A stretch of 64,000 nucleotides of DNA from WHSO01 sp963732875 (lineage in GTDB: Bacteria; Pseudomonadota; Alphaproteobacteria; SMXQ01), in the NCBI GenBank assembly GCA_963732875.1, contig CAVTBD010000003.1, positions 620,001 to 684,000 of the forward strand. The letters are read 5' to 3'. The notes beneath the pieces were generated by a model. That model searched no databases, had not been told where the DNA came from, and saw nothing but the letters and a program-made list of their open reading frames with translations. The translations under genes were made by a program, and so were the position numbers. Shown here in pieces: positions 33,563 to 42,779 of this stretch (its first letter is position 1; each line of letters starts with the position of its first letter).

Positions 33563-34411
33563 TCACTCCACGCGTTCCCACTTGTCCACGTCGACCTCCC
33601 ATCCCTTGGTCTGGGACAGGTCGAAGCCGTTCCCCTCCGGGTCGACGACACGGTACTCGGCGTAGGGCCGGACGTCCGGGCGATCGGCGACGGGAATCCT
33701 GCCGTGGCTGAGCTGCGCCACCTTCTGGTGGGCGTCGCGCATCAGGTAGCCGAAGTGGTGGATGCCGAAGCGCCGCTCCTCGAAGCTCTCCTCCTCGCCA
33801 TCGTGGCCGATGCGGTTGTAGACCGCGAAGCCCGCTTCGTCGCGGCTGCGGTAGTAGGGATGCAGGGCGAGGTTGGTGAAGCCGTCGCCCATGAAGCAGT
33901 TGAAACGGCCCTGGGTGCGCCTCTCCTGGGTGGTGCGCAGCTCGCGGATGCCGAACAGGGCGGTGAGGAAGTCGGCGCAGCGCTGCGGCTGGAGCGTATG
34001 AATGGCGATGTGGCCGATGCGCGGCAGGCCATGGGCCTCGCCCTTCATGCCGAACGCCTTCTCCGACAGGCTGACGGGGTTGCATTCGGGGTCGAAGATG
34101 CGGACCTCGCCATAGTGCGGACCGCCCGGCTCGCGTAGCGCGACGCCGCCCGGCACCAGTTCACGATAGCGCTTCAGCACGGCATCGATGTCGTCGACCT
34201 CGAAGCCGAGGTGATGCAGGCCGAGCTCGCGGCGCAGCTCCATCAGCGAGGCGCGCTGGCGGAACAGGGTCAGGTTGAAATAGCCGTCGGTGAGCGAGAT
34301 ATCGCCCTCGGGCGAGCGTGCCATCTCCTCCATGCCGATCTCGTCGGCATAGAAGTGCGCGAGGCTGTTCGGGTCCCGGCAGATCGCCGCCAGGTAGCGG
34401 ATACGTCCCAT
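33563..34411 (-). CDS. Two-domain VOC ring-cleavage dioxygenase-like protein
   Basis: A 282-residue two-module VOC protein. Ligand candidates are His in LGLHHLGFEV and IGHIAIHTL, His in FGIHHFGYLM and a carboxylate in EGNGFDLS. The general layout is that of type I extradiol dioxygenases, without a sure substrate. The ATG at 34411 (AGGAACACC before it) is preferred to the upstream one at 34432. It is monocistronic, divergent from an MFS exporter and has a clear terminator. Confidence 0.78.
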   Translation of the reverse strand: MGRIRYLAAICRDPNSLAHFYADEIGMEEMARSPEGDISLTDGYFNLTLFRQRASLMELRRELGLHHLGFEVDDIDAVLKRYRELVPGGVALREPGGPHYGEVRIFDPECNPVSLSEKAFGMKGEAHGLPRIGHIAIHTLQPQRCADFLTALFGIRELRTTQERRTQGRFNCFMGDGFTNLALHPYYRSRDEAGFAVYNRIGHDGEEESFEERRFGIHHFGYLMRDAHQKVAQLSHGRIPVADRPDVRPYAEYRVVDPEGNGFDLSQTKGWEVDVDKWERVE

Positions 34412-34611
34412 GGTGTTCCTCCTTGCGCCCACCCCTGATTACGCCGGCCGGGCTTTTCCAAAAATGAAAAACTGTTTCGAAAAAGTATGGAGAGGGGGTG
34501 CCCGCCCTGTCAACGGCGCGGAAACATGGTAAGAAGGCGGGCCGAATCGCACGGCCGCTGGAGCCGTGAATCCTCCTTTAAGGCCGGTTTTTTTCCGGGA
34601 AATACGCCTCC

Positions 34612-35902
34612 ATGACCCTGCCCAGTGTCCTCGTGCCCATCGTCCGCGTCTTCGGCCACCGCCAGTACGCGCTGTTCATGGGCGGCATGTCGCCTTACCT
34701 GGTGACGCTGTGGATGCAGCGGCTGGGCATCGGCTGGCTCGCCTGGGAGATGACCCACTCCACGATCTGGCTCGGCGTGATCGCCGCCGCCGACCTCGCG
34801 CCTGTGATCCTGATCGCGCCCCTGGCCGGGGCCGTCACCGACCGCTCGATACCCCTGCGCCAGGAAAAGATCACGCTTGTCCTGCTGTCGGGCCAGGCGC
34901 TGGCGCTCGCCGTGAGCATGATGACGGGTGTGCTGAACATCTGGCTGCTGTTCGCCCTCGTGCTGTTCAGCGGCTGCGTGCAGCCGTTCACCTCCACGGC
35001 GCGCTACGCCATCGTGCCGGCGACCGTGCCGCGCGAGGAGTTTGCGACGGCCATCGCCATCGATTTCCACCCTGTTCAACGCCTCGCGCTTCGTCGGACC
35101 GGCCATCGCCGGCGTGCTGATCCCGTTCGGCGGCGTGAAGAGCACTTTCATCGCCAACGCGGTCGCCTGCCTGTACTTCGTGACGCTGCTCTCGATGATG
35201 GACCTGGTGCCGCCCGACCGCCGCCACCGCAAGGAGCGACACATCCTCGGCGATGTGGCCGAGGGCCTGGCCTACGTCCGTGGCCATGCCGGCATCGGTC
35301 CCCTGTTCGTGCTGATGAGCGTGATCGCGGTGTTCATCCGCCCGGTCCAGGACATGTTGCCGGGATTTGCCGGCAAGGTGTTCGAGGCGGGCCCCCAGGG
35401 CCTCGCCTGGCTGACCTCCTCCATGGGGGTGGGCGCCATGATCTCGGCGGGCTGGATCGCGACGCGCGGACGCATCTCGGGCCTCGTCAGGGTGATCACC
35501 TTCGGTTGCGCTGGCCTCGGCCTGGCGATGCTGGGCTTCGTCGCGACGCCGCACCTGTGGGTCGCGGTCGCCTTCGGCGTGTTGTCCGGCTTCAGCCTCA
35601 ACACCATGTCGACCAGCACCCAAGCCCTGACCCAGTCGGCGCTCACGGACGACCTGCGGGGCCGGGTGATGGGTCTCTATACCGTGATCTACCGCGGCAT
35701 GCCGGCGGTGGGCGCACTGCTGGTCGGCATCTCGGCCCAGCATCTCGGCCTGCGCGCGACCTTTGCCGCCTCGGGCGTGGTGTGCCTTGCCGCGTGGCTG
35801 TGGGTGTTCACGCGGCGCCGTACCATGACCCCGGCGCTTGAGGCCGAACGCGAGACGCGTCCGGCCGCGGAGCCGGCCACCGCCGAATCCGCGGCCGAAT
35901 AG
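34612..35902 (+). pseudogene. MFS exporter (EntS/TetV-like), one frameshift
   Basis: A 12-helix MFS_3-type permease split in two frames. The first part, to TAIAID, runs from ATG 34612; the second, STLFNASRFVGPAIAGVL, continues in another frame to 35902. Removing one T at 35064-35066 (GATTTCC) gives a continuous ~429-residue protein with the well conserved NSTLFNASRFVGPAIAG-type helix. The extra base is the only defect, so error or recent mutation is likely. It is divergent from the VOC gene and convergent with the binding protein at 35909 (six bases between stops). Confidence 0.8.
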
Positions 35903-35908
35903 CCGGGA

Positions 35909-37267
35909 CTACTTCTTGCAGTCGATGCGGACGGCTTCCTCGTTATTGCCGGGGTAGCCGATCTCGCAGGTCATGCCCGGCTTGAGGTCAGCGCGCGCGC
36001 CCTCGTCGCCGTCGATCTCGATCGAGGTGCGCGAGCCTGAGATCTTGGCCTTCTGCTTCTTGCCCTTGGCCGTGAAGGTGACGTCGCGGCCCTTGCGACC
36101 GACCTTCTCCAGCTTGGCGGTGACGTAGTCGAGCTTGAGGCCGCGGCCCGAGAACCACAGCGGGTCCCAGAACTTCATCAGCTTCCTGAGGTCGCGCTCG
36201 AGAGCCTCCGGTTCGCGAAAGGCGATCTTCTTCCCGAGAATCTCGTCGGGAAAGGCAAGGAATTCACGACGATGAAGGTCCTTGTGGATCGGCGGCGCGT
36301 TATTGGCACCAAACTGGGCAACCTGACCTTCCTTGGACAGGAACCAGTTTATGAACAGTAGTGCGGCATTCTCGTGGCCGCCTTTCATCGCGACGATATC
36401 GGAAACCGCCGTCGGCACGGGCTCCGGGCAATGCCAGCCGATCGGGGCGCCTTTGGGGATCATCTGGCTGACGCGATAGGCGGCCGACGGCAGGGCGATG
36501 TCGAACTCGCCCGCCGCGGCGAGGCTGATGAGCGCGTTCATGCCTTCCTTGCGGAGCTGCGGCTTGACCACGCCGAACAGCTGGCGTGCGTAATCCTGTA
36601 TCCGCCGCTCGCCCCAGTCGTCCCACATCGCGAGCAGCCAAAGGTTCGGACGGTTGCCCATGCCGATCTTGCCGTTGCGGAACTTGGGGTTCTTGAGAAG
36701 ATCATCCCAGGTCTTGGGCAGGTCCTTCTTCGCCACCGCCTTCGTGTTGTAGGACATGCACCAATAGCGCAGGCGCGCTCCGGCCCAGCCGCCGTCCTTC
36801 CCCTTCATGCCGTCGGGCACGTTGTTCCAGTTGGGAAGCTGACGCAGATCGAGCACCGCCCCCGCCTTTTTGAAGGAGGTGTATTTATCGGCTACGCCGG
36901 TAAGCACATCCGCGAGAACGCGTCCTTGCTTGAAGGCCATCAGCGGCTTGATCACGCGATCGAAGCGCGAAGCGCGAAAATACGTGATCTTGATGAACGG
37001 GTAGCGTTCGCGGAACGGGCTCGACAGCACATCGAACTGTTCCGAATCCCAGGTCGCGCCGACCGTGAGACTGCCTTCCTTCTTCGCGCCCGCGATCCAT
37101 GCGGGCGGTACCTTGAGTTCGGCATCGAGACCGTTCAGTACGTCGGCCGGCAGGTTCTTTTTCTTCATGATGGCCTGGGTGGCCTTCGGCAATTCCGCCG
37201 CCTGTGCCGCGCCCGCCGCGAGGATCGCGACCGCTGCCGCGCCGGTGGTAAGCATCTTGTGGAACAT
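35909..37267 (-). CDS. Periplasmic binding protein (Fbp/spermidine-type) with the C-terminal cysteine module, paralogue 1
   Basis: A 452-residue ABC-type receptor. The signal peptide is ~1-23 (AVAILAAGAAQAAE). A type 2 periplasmic binding fold follows to about residue 375 (GSLTVGATWDSEQFD, YWCMSYNTKAV, FLSKEGQVAQFGANNAPPIH). The last ~70 residues repeat the module seen in the Bug protein: SGSRT, 19 residues, Cys434, 15 residues, Cys450. It is about as long as, and clearly homologous to, the protein at 38677. No permease or ATPase is in this operon. It is the last gene of the leftward run, 54 bases after a VOC gene. Confidence 0.85.
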   Translation of the reverse strand: MFHKMLTTGAAAVAILAAGAAQAAELPKATQAIMKKKNLPADVLNGLDAELKVPPAWIAGAKKEGSLTVGATWDSEQFDVLSSPFRERYPFIKITYFRASRFDRVIKPLMAFKQGRVLADVLTGVADKYTSFKKAGAVLDLRQLPNWNNVPDGMKGKDGGWAGARLRYWCMSYNTKAVAKKDLPKTWDDLLKNPKFRNGKIGMGNRPNLWLLAMWDDWGERRIQDYARQLFGVVKPQLRKEGMNALISLAAAGEFDIALPSAAYRVSQMIPKGAPIGWHCPEPVPTAVSDIVAMKGGHENAALLFINWFLSKEGQVAQFGANNAPPIHKDLHRREFLAFPDEILGKKIAFREPEALERDLRKLMKFWDPLWFSGRGLKLDYVTAKLEKVGRKGRDVTFTAKGKKQKAKISGSRTSIEIDGDEGARADLKPGMTCEIGYPGNNEEAVRIDCKK

Positions 37268-37321
37268 CGGTGCCTCCCTTTTTTCAGGCCGGCCCGCAGG
37301 CCGGGATGGTCTCGGCCGTGG

Positions 37322-37801
37322 TCAGGCGCCGTTGCCGCCGTGGCCGAGGGGCTGGACTTTGTTGTAGGCGACGTCCTCGTCGCGGCGCCACAGCACCTCG
37401 AGGAAGTTGCCGGTGGGATCGCGGAAATAGACCGATTCGCCGAACGGCCCGTGGGACGGGTGGGCAACCGGGCCTTCGTAGGGGATTCCGTTCGCGGCAA
37501 GGCTCGCCACCAGGTCGGCGAAGCGTGCGCGCGGTACGCAGAAGGCATGGCGCACGCGGTTGGCGCCCCGGATCACCTCGGCCGGTGGCACATCCATCCA
37601 GTCCTCGCTCAGCATCACGGCGAACACGTAGTCGTCGAGCTCGAGGGTGGTGTGGACCGAGCGGCCGCGCAGCGCGTCCTGGGTCTTGAAGTTGACGCGG
37701 CTGTGGACCGTGGCGCCGAGCACCTTGCAGTAGAAATCCTCGGCGGCCTTGAGGTCGTGGACACAGATGCCGCTGTGGGAAATGCTCTCGATGTCGGCCA
37801 T
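37322..37801 (-). CDS. Single-domain VOC protein, paralogue 1
   Basis: A 159-residue VOC protein with a complete two-His-one-Glu set: His in SHSGICVHDL, His in RVRHAFCVPR and Glu in GNFLEVLWRRDED. Its start is one base after the stop of the VOC-Rieske gene (TGACATG), implying tight coupling. It matches the protein at 42311 over nearly its full length, including the C-terminal WRRDEDV. It is likely a ring- or C-C-cleaving dioxygenase subunit or a lyase; the substrate is unknown. Confidence 0.82.
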   Translation of the reverse strand: MADIESISHSGICVHDLKAAEDFYCKVLGATVHSRVNFKTQDALRGRSVHTTLELDDYVFAVMLSEDWMDVPPAEVIRGANRVRHAFCVPRARFADLVASLAANGIPYEGPVAHPSHGPFGESVYFRDPTGNFLEVLWRRDEDVAYNKVQPLGHGGNGA

Positions 37802-37802
37802 G

Positions 37803-38660
37803 TCAGCTCTCCCTTCTGGCGTTGGCGCGGATTTCGGCCTCGTCGCGCGCGGGAAGCTCGGCAAGGCCGGCCGTATCGAACTTCGCGCCCGGGCGCGCCG
37901 GCACCGCCTGGGCGGGGTCGAAGCTGGGGCGCGCGAAGAACCGGTCGGTGTCGACCGCGATGGTGCCGATGTCGTCGATCTCGACCGGGTGGAGCCGCAT
38001 CGGCGTGCAGCGCATGTGGCCGTGGTAGCAGCCGGTGCGGTCGAACTTGGCGCCGTGGAACGGGCAGTAGAAGTGGAAGCTCTCCTTCTGCCAGATGGTG
38101 ATGCCGTTCTTGTGGGTGCACCAGGCCGAGATGGCGAGGAAGCCCGCGTCGTCGTGCACTAGGAAGAACCGCCCCTTGCGGTAATGGGTGACGCTGCCGG
38201 GCGCGAATTCGTCCATATGCCCCATCACCACACGGCCTTCCCCCGAACGCAGCACCTCGCTTCCCTCGTCGCCGAAAGCCTGGATCTGGAAGCGGTTTCC
38301 GTCGGGGTCGAAGATGTCCATGTTGTATTCGCCGACCGCGCGGAAGCTCTGGCGCGGGTCAATGCCGGTCTCGAAACCGGCCGCTTCCAGCCGGTCGCGC
38401 GCGCGCGCGAACTGCTCGGGCGTGAGCAGCCAGGCGTGATGGATCGAGCCGCCCGAGGCCGGGTAGGGCGGCACCTTTCCCACCTCCACCAGCAGCACGC
38501 GCTGGCGCGTGTTCATGGCGAGCAGGGAGGTGGGACGGTTCTCGGCGACCAGGTTCCGCCCGATCACGTCGAGGCCGATGACGTCGCGGTAGAAGGCCTC
38601 CGACCGGTCGAGGTCGGAGACTTCCACCACGAGATGACTGAACGCGCCGTCGAGGACCAT
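37803..38660 (-). CDS. VOC-Rieske fusion protein, paralogue 1
   Basis: A 285-residue fusion. Residues ~1-130 form a VOC domain (His9 in FSHLVVEV, His74/75 in SIHHAWLL). The third metal position, usually Glu, is Gln125 (NRFQIQAF). Residues ~150-240 form a Rieske domain with Cys181-Thr-His183 and Cys199-Pro-Phe-His202 (AWCTHKNG, FYCPFHGA), enough for a [2Fe-2S] cluster. A Pro/Ala-rich tail follows. It starts 16 bases after the binding protein at 38677 and is coupled to the VOC gene at 37801. A Rieske centre tied to a VOC site suggests an oxygenase or redox-assisted dioxygenase; that role is inference. Confidence 0.85.
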   Translation of the reverse strand: MVLDGAFSHLVVEVSDLDRSEAFYRDVIGLDVIGRNLVAENRPTSLLAMNTRQRVLLVEVGKVPPYPASGGSIHHAWLLTPEQFARARDRLEAAGFETGIDPRQSFRAVGEYNMDIFDPDGNRFQIQAFGDEGSEVLRSGEGRVVMGHMDEFAPGSVTHYRKGRFFLVHDDAGFLAISAWCTHKNGITIWQKESFHFYCPFHGAKFDRTGCYHGHMRCTPMRLHPVEIDDIGTIAVDTDRFFARPSFDPAQAVPARPGAKFDTAGLAELPARDEAEIRANARRES

Positions 38661-38676
38661 GTCCTGCTCTACCCCC

Positions 38677-40053
38677 TCACTTGCACGCTACCGTCAACGC
38701 CTCGGGCCCGCTCTCGGGCGCGACGATGTCGCAGCTCATGCCCTGCTTGAGCTTGCTGCGGCTCGCCTTCTTGCCGCCGATGGTGATCCTGGTGCGGCTG
38801 CCCGACACGCCGATCTCACGCAGCTTGCCGTTGTGCTTGAAGGCGATGGTACGCCCGCGGCTCTTGACCGCGTCGAGCGTGGTCGAGACCTTGACCATCT
38901 TCTGCGGCTTGTCGTCGCCGGCGATCTGCTTCCACATCGGGTCCCAGTAGGCGAACAGCTTCTTGGTGTCGTTCTCGAGCTCGGGCGAGCGGAACGCGAT
39001 CTTGTGGCCGATGATCTCGTCGGGGAAGGCGAGGAACTCCTTGGTCTGCAGGTCCTTGTGGACCGGCGGCGCCTGGTCGGCGGCGAACTGCGCGATCTGC
39101 CCTTCCTTGGACAGGAACCAGTTGGCGAAGATCTTGGCCGCGTCCTCGTTGGGCGTGCCCTTGACGATGCCGAGCTCGGAGACCGCGAGCGGCACCGGCT
39201 CGGGGCAGTGCCAGCTGATCGGCGCGCCCTTGTCGAGGTACTGCTTGGTGCGGTAGGCGGCCGACGGCATGGAGGCGGCGAATTCGCCCGCGACCGTCAG
39301 CGCCACCAGCGCGTTGGCGCCCTCCTTGCGGAGCTGGGGCTTGACGTTTTCGAAGAAGCTCTTGATGTAGCTCTTGGTCCAGCCCTCGCCGTTGGCGCCC
39401 CACAGCATCAGGAGCCAGAGCTGCGGCCGGTTGGCGAGGCCGATCTTGCCGTTGTGCCACGTCTTGTTGGTGAGCAGGTCGTCCCAGCGCTTGGGCAGGT
39501 CGGCCTTCTTCACCATGTTGGTGTTGTACGACATGCACCAGTAGCGCAGGCGCTGGCCCACCCACATGCCCTTGGGGTCCTTCATGCCGTCGGGCACGTT
39601 GTTCCAGCCCGGCATGTCGCGCAGGTCCACCAGCGCATGGGCGTCGCGGAACAGGAAGTAGCCGCCGCCGAAGCCGGTGATGATATCGGCGAGGTAGCGT
39701 TTCTCCTTCCACGCGATCAGGGTCTTGACCACGCGCTGGTTGTAGGAGGCCCGCGCGTAGCTCACGTCGATGAACGGGTAGCGTTCCTTGAACGGCCGCA
39801 CCAGCTTGCGGAACTGGTTCTGGTCCCAGGTCGACAGGACGATGAGCTTTTTCTCCTGCTTCGCCTTGGCGATCCAGTTGGCCGGGATGGCGAGCTCCTT
39901 GTCGAGCCCGCTAAGAATGCTCTCGGGCAGCTTGAGCTCTTTCAGCATGGCCTGGCTAGACTTGGTCAGGTCCGCCGCCGCGGCGGTACCGATGAACGCG
40001 CCCGCCATCGCGGCGGCCGCGGCGACGCGGAGAACGCGGTGGATGCTGGTCAT
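38677..40053 (-). CDS. Periplasmic binding protein with the C-terminal cysteine module, paralogue 2
   Basis: A 458-residue receptor homologous to the one at 35909. The signal peptide is ~1-26 (AAMAGAFIGTAAAAD). The binding fold shows KKLIVLSTWDQNQFRK, YWCMSYNTNMV, SWHCPEPVPLAVSE and FLSKEGQIAQFAADQAPPVH. The C-terminal module has SGSRT, 19 residues, Cys441, 15 residues, Cys457, then a final Lys. Start ATG 40053 with GGGAGGCCACC upstream. The ligand is unknown; both paralogues keep the WHCPEPVP and YWCMSYNT segments, so they probably bind similar compounds. Confidence 0.86.
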   Translation of the reverse strand: MTSIHRVLRVAAAAAMAGAFIGTAAAADLTKSSQAMLKELKLPESILSGLDKELAIPANWIAKAKQEKKLIVLSTWDQNQFRKLVRPFKERYPFIDVSYARASYNQRVVKTLIAWKEKRYLADIITGFGGGYFLFRDAHALVDLRDMPGWNNVPDGMKDPKGMWVGQRLRYWCMSYNTNMVKKADLPKRWDDLLTNKTWHNGKIGLANRPQLWLLMLWGANGEGWTKSYIKSFFENVKPQLRKEGANALVALTVAGEFAASMPSAAYRTKQYLDKGAPISWHCPEPVPLAVSELGIVKGTPNEDAAKIFANWFLSKEGQIAQFAADQAPPVHKDLQTKEFLAFPDEIIGHKIAFRSPELENDTKKLFAYWDPMWKQIAGDDKPQKMVKVSTTLDAVKSRGRTIAFKHNGKLREIGVSGSRTRITIGGKKASRSKLKQGMSCDIVAPESGPEALTVACK

Positions 40054-40115
40054 GGTGGCCTCCCTGTTCGTTGGCCTCGGGGCGCGGTGGATTCCGCGCC
40101 CGTTATGGATAGGCG

Positions 40116-41336
40116 TCAGCCGCCCGCGACGGCGATGTCGTGGGGACGCTTGCCGAGGCGGCGCCCGCCCTTGGGCGTGACCACGGTGGTGTCGCCCCAG
40201 GTGCAGATATGCGTGCGGCCCGGCGTCTGGGCATGGGGCTTGAAGATGAACACCATGTTTTCCTTGAGCTGGGTCGCGAGCTGCTCCGGCTCGCGCGCGT
40301 GACTGGTGATGATCGGCCCGTCGTCGCCGGCGCCGCGTCCGTGCATGGTGAGGCCGCATTCGGCGCCCGCCGCCGGGCCCGACCTGGGCGCGGCCTTGGC
40401 GCCGGCGCTCGCGGTGGCCTCGGCCAGCTCCTTGACGGTGACGCCGGGGCGCAGCATCTCGCGGACGGCCTCGAACACCTCGCGCTGGACCTTGATGAGC
40501 TCCTTGTGCACCGGGTCGATCACCTCGACGAAGACCGGCTGCACGGCCTGGGAGCGGTAGCCCATCCAGTTGGCTTCGAGCTCGTTGATGATCAGGTCGC
40601 CGCGCTGCAGGATGCGGTGGCTCGGGCGGGTCAGCGTGCGCACCACGTTGGGCCCGGAGATCCAGTTGCAGTGCACCGGAATCTCGGAGCCGTTCTTCAT
40701 CATGGCGTACTGGGCCGCGGCCCACACTTCCCAGTCCTTCATGCCCGGCCGCGCGGTGGCGACCTTGGCCTTGACGCCTTCCTCGATGATGTCCATGGAC
40801 TTCTGCAGGGCCGCGACTTCCTCGTCGCTCTTGACGTAGCGCACCTCAACCAGGATCAGGCTGGCGTCGACGATCTTCGCCTTGGGGAAGGCCTCGCGGA
40901 CCTGCTTCCAGAAGCCGAGGCTGATGGTGCCTTCGGGTGTGCGCGTGCCGCCGACCTCGCCGAGGCCGGTGATGCCGATGGTGCCGTTCTCGACGCCCAA
41001 CTCCTTGAGGCGCTGGACCGCGACTTTGCCGTAATTGCGCCGGGCCTCGCGCACGTCCGTGGTCCAGTCCTGCACGGTCGGCCAGCGCGGCGCGGCCGAG
41101 GTGGCGATGGCGGTGGGGTCGCCCTCGAGCGGGAACACCACGGCGATATCCGCATCGCCGCCGCCGCCGACATGGGTGAGGTAGCGCGAGTTCGCCTGGA
41201 AGTCGGTGGAATGGCCGGTGTTGTTGGGACACACGATGACGTCGATGCCCTGCTCGGCCATGAGCGCGCGCACCGTCTTCCAGCGGCGGTCGCGCTCGGC
41301 GATGGAGAAACGCGGATATTCGTGAAGCTGTGCCAT
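40116..41336 (-). CDS. M24-fold (creatinase/aminopeptidase P-like) protein lacking canonical metal ligands
   Basis: A 406-residue pita-bread fold protein with a creatinase N-terminal domain (~1-155) and an M24 domain. In metallopeptidases the ligands are Asp, Asp, His, Glu, Glu. Here the first Asp region reads LIINELEANWMGYRSQAVQ, so both Asp positions are changed. His is kept in LTMHGRGAG, and the Glu of the EPG motif is replaced (VFIFKPHAQTPG). This suggests a metal-independent hydrolase like creatinase, acting on a C-N bond in a small molecule. Start ATG 41336. It lies between the binding protein and a VOC gene in the same run. Confidence 0.8.
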   Translation of the reverse strand: MAQLHEYPRFSIAERDRRWKTVRALMAEQGIDVIVCPNNTGHSTDFQANSRYLTHVGGGGDADIAVVFPLEGDPTAIATSAAPRWPTVQDWTTDVREARRNYGKVAVQRLKELGVENGTIGITGLGEVGGTRTPEGTISLGFWKQVREAFPKAKIVDASLILVEVRYVKSDEEVAALQKSMDIIEEGVKAKVATARPGMKDWEVWAAAQYAMMKNGSEIPVHCNWISGPNVVRTLTRPSHRILQRGDLIINELEANWMGYRSQAVQPVFVEVIDPVHKELIKVQREVFEAVREMLRPGVTVKELAEATASAGAKAAPRSGPAAGAECGLTMHGRGAGDDGPIITSHAREPEQLATQLKENMVFIFKPHAQTPGRTHICTWGDTTVVTPKGGRRLGKRPHDIAVAGG

Positions 41337-41382
41337 GGTTCTCTCTGGACGTTCCCTGTTGGTGTTGTCGGTTGTTATTCTG

Positions 41383-42303
41383 TCAGCCGCGTGTCGCAGG
41401 CACCGCGAGCTCGATGAAGTTGCCGCCCGGGTCCTTGAAGTAGAGCGACGTCGCGACCGGTCCGTCGCCTTGGGCAACCGGCCCCTTGAACGGCCATTTC
41501 TCGGCGGCGAGGCGGGCGCAGACCTCGTCCAGCACCGGTGCGGCGACCGCGAAGGCGGTGCGCGGGGTGCCGACGAGGGCGTCCTCGGGCGGCTCCTGGA
41601 AGTGCTGGTTGGCGAGATAGACCGCGAACGGCACGCGGCCTGCGCGCAGATAGAGCTGCAGGTTGACGCGCGGCATCTCGCGCTGGTTCACGATCGAGGA
41701 ATAGCGCCTGTCCATGCGCCGCGTGCCGGGCGCCATGTCCTCCTTGCCGTCGGCCCATAGCTGGGCGCGGGCATAGTCGGCGGTCTTCCAGCCGGAGCGG
41801 TGCTCGACGGCGCAGGCGAGCGTCTGTGTGTAGAAGGTTTCCGCCCACCACATGTTGGCGACCTGGACGCCGGCGTGATCGAGGGACGGCGGGCCGCCGT
41901 TGGCGCCGGGCGCCGCGACCAGCTGCACGCGGTTGCCGGCGGGATCGAAGAAGTAGACGTTGTCGCCTTCCTCGGCCGGGCGGTCCTCCTTGTAGGTGAA
42001 CACCGGCACGCCCCGGGCCTTCAGGGCCTCGGCGACGCGCTGGCGGCGCTCCGGGCTCACGCCGTAGGCCTGGTGCACGCCGGTCTTAGTCAGGTCGGGG
42101 CGGTCGCACCGGCGCGACAGCACCAGGAGCGCGCCGTCGGCGGCGCGCAGCGCCCGGGACGTGCCGCAGTCGGCGACCCGGTCGCTGCCGGCGTCCGCGA
42201 AGCCGAGGGTGTCGCGGTAGAAATCGGCCGTGGCGAAATCGTCCACCTCGATCACGAGATGGGCGAGCCCGCCCGCGGAAAAGTTCTGGCCCGGCACCGT
42301 CAC
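41383..42303 (-). CDS. Two-domain VOC protein
   Basis: A 306-residue protein with two VOC modules. The first has His in LAHLVIEV and Gln at the third ligand site (NRVQLVA), like the VOC-Rieske proteins. The second has His in LDHAGVQV and Glu in NFIELAVPATRG, with the middle His less clear. It starts seven bases after the stop of the VOC gene at 42311 and is followed 46 bases later by the M24 gene. The mixed ligand sets suggest only one module is catalytic. Confidence 0.76.
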   Translation of the reverse strand: MTVPGQNFSAGGLAHLVIEVDDFATADFYRDTLGFADAGSDRVADCGTSRALRAADGALLVLSRRCDRPDLTKTGVHQAYGVSPERRQRVAEALKARGVPVFTYKEDRPAEEGDNVYFFDPAGNRVQLVAAPGANGGPPSLDHAGVQVANMWWAETFYTQTLACAVEHRSGWKTADYARAQLWADGKEDMAPGTRRMDRRYSSIVNQREMPRVNLQLYLRAGRVPFAVYLANQHFQEPPEDALVGTPRTAFAVAAPVLDEVCARLAAEKWPFKGPVAQGDGPVATSLYFKDPGGNFIELAVPATRG

Positions 42304-42310
42304 GCTGCCC

Positions 42311-42778
42311 TTATCCCACGATCATCTCGGGCGCCCTGGCGTAGTCCACGTCCTCGTCGCGGCGCCACAGGAGCTCGAGGAAATTGCCGCTCGGGTCCTT
42401 GAAATAGACCGACTGCCCGAACGGTCCCGCCTCGGGATGGTCCACCGGTCCCTTGAACGGCACGCCGTGGTCCGTGAGGCGCGCGACCATGCGGTCGAAG
42501 TCGGCGTGCCGGACCGCGAAGGCGTGGCGGAAGCCGTTGGCGCCCATCAGCCTGTCCGCGGGCGGCATCGGCATGAAGTCGGGCGCCAGCACGAGGGCGA
42601 ACAGGAAGTCGCTCAGCACGTAGGACTGGTGCACCGAGCGGCCCTTGAGCGTGTCCTCGGTGACGAAGTTGACCGCGCCATGGACCTCGGCGCCGAGCAC
42701 GCCGCAGTAGAAGTCCTCGGCCTCCTTGAGGTCGTGGACGGAAATGCCGGAATGGGACAGGGTTTCGACGTCGGCCAT
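42311..42778 (-). CDS. Single-domain VOC protein, paralogue 2
   Basis: A 155-residue VOC protein with His in LSHSGISVHDL, His in GFRHAFAVRH and Glu in GNFLELLWRRDED. It is a close paralogue of the gene at 37322 and shares even the one-base junction to an upstream VOC-Rieske gene (TGACATG). A complete ligand set implies an active metal centre. Confidence 0.82.
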   Translation of the reverse strand: MADVETLSHSGISVHDLKEAEDFYCGVLGAEVHGAVNFVTEDTLKGRSVHQSYVLSDFLFALVLAPDFMPMPPADRLMGANGFRHAFAVRHADFDRMVARLTDHGVPFKGPVDHPEAGPFGQSVYFKDPSGNFLELLWRRDEDVDYARAPEMIVG

Positions 42779-42779
42779 G

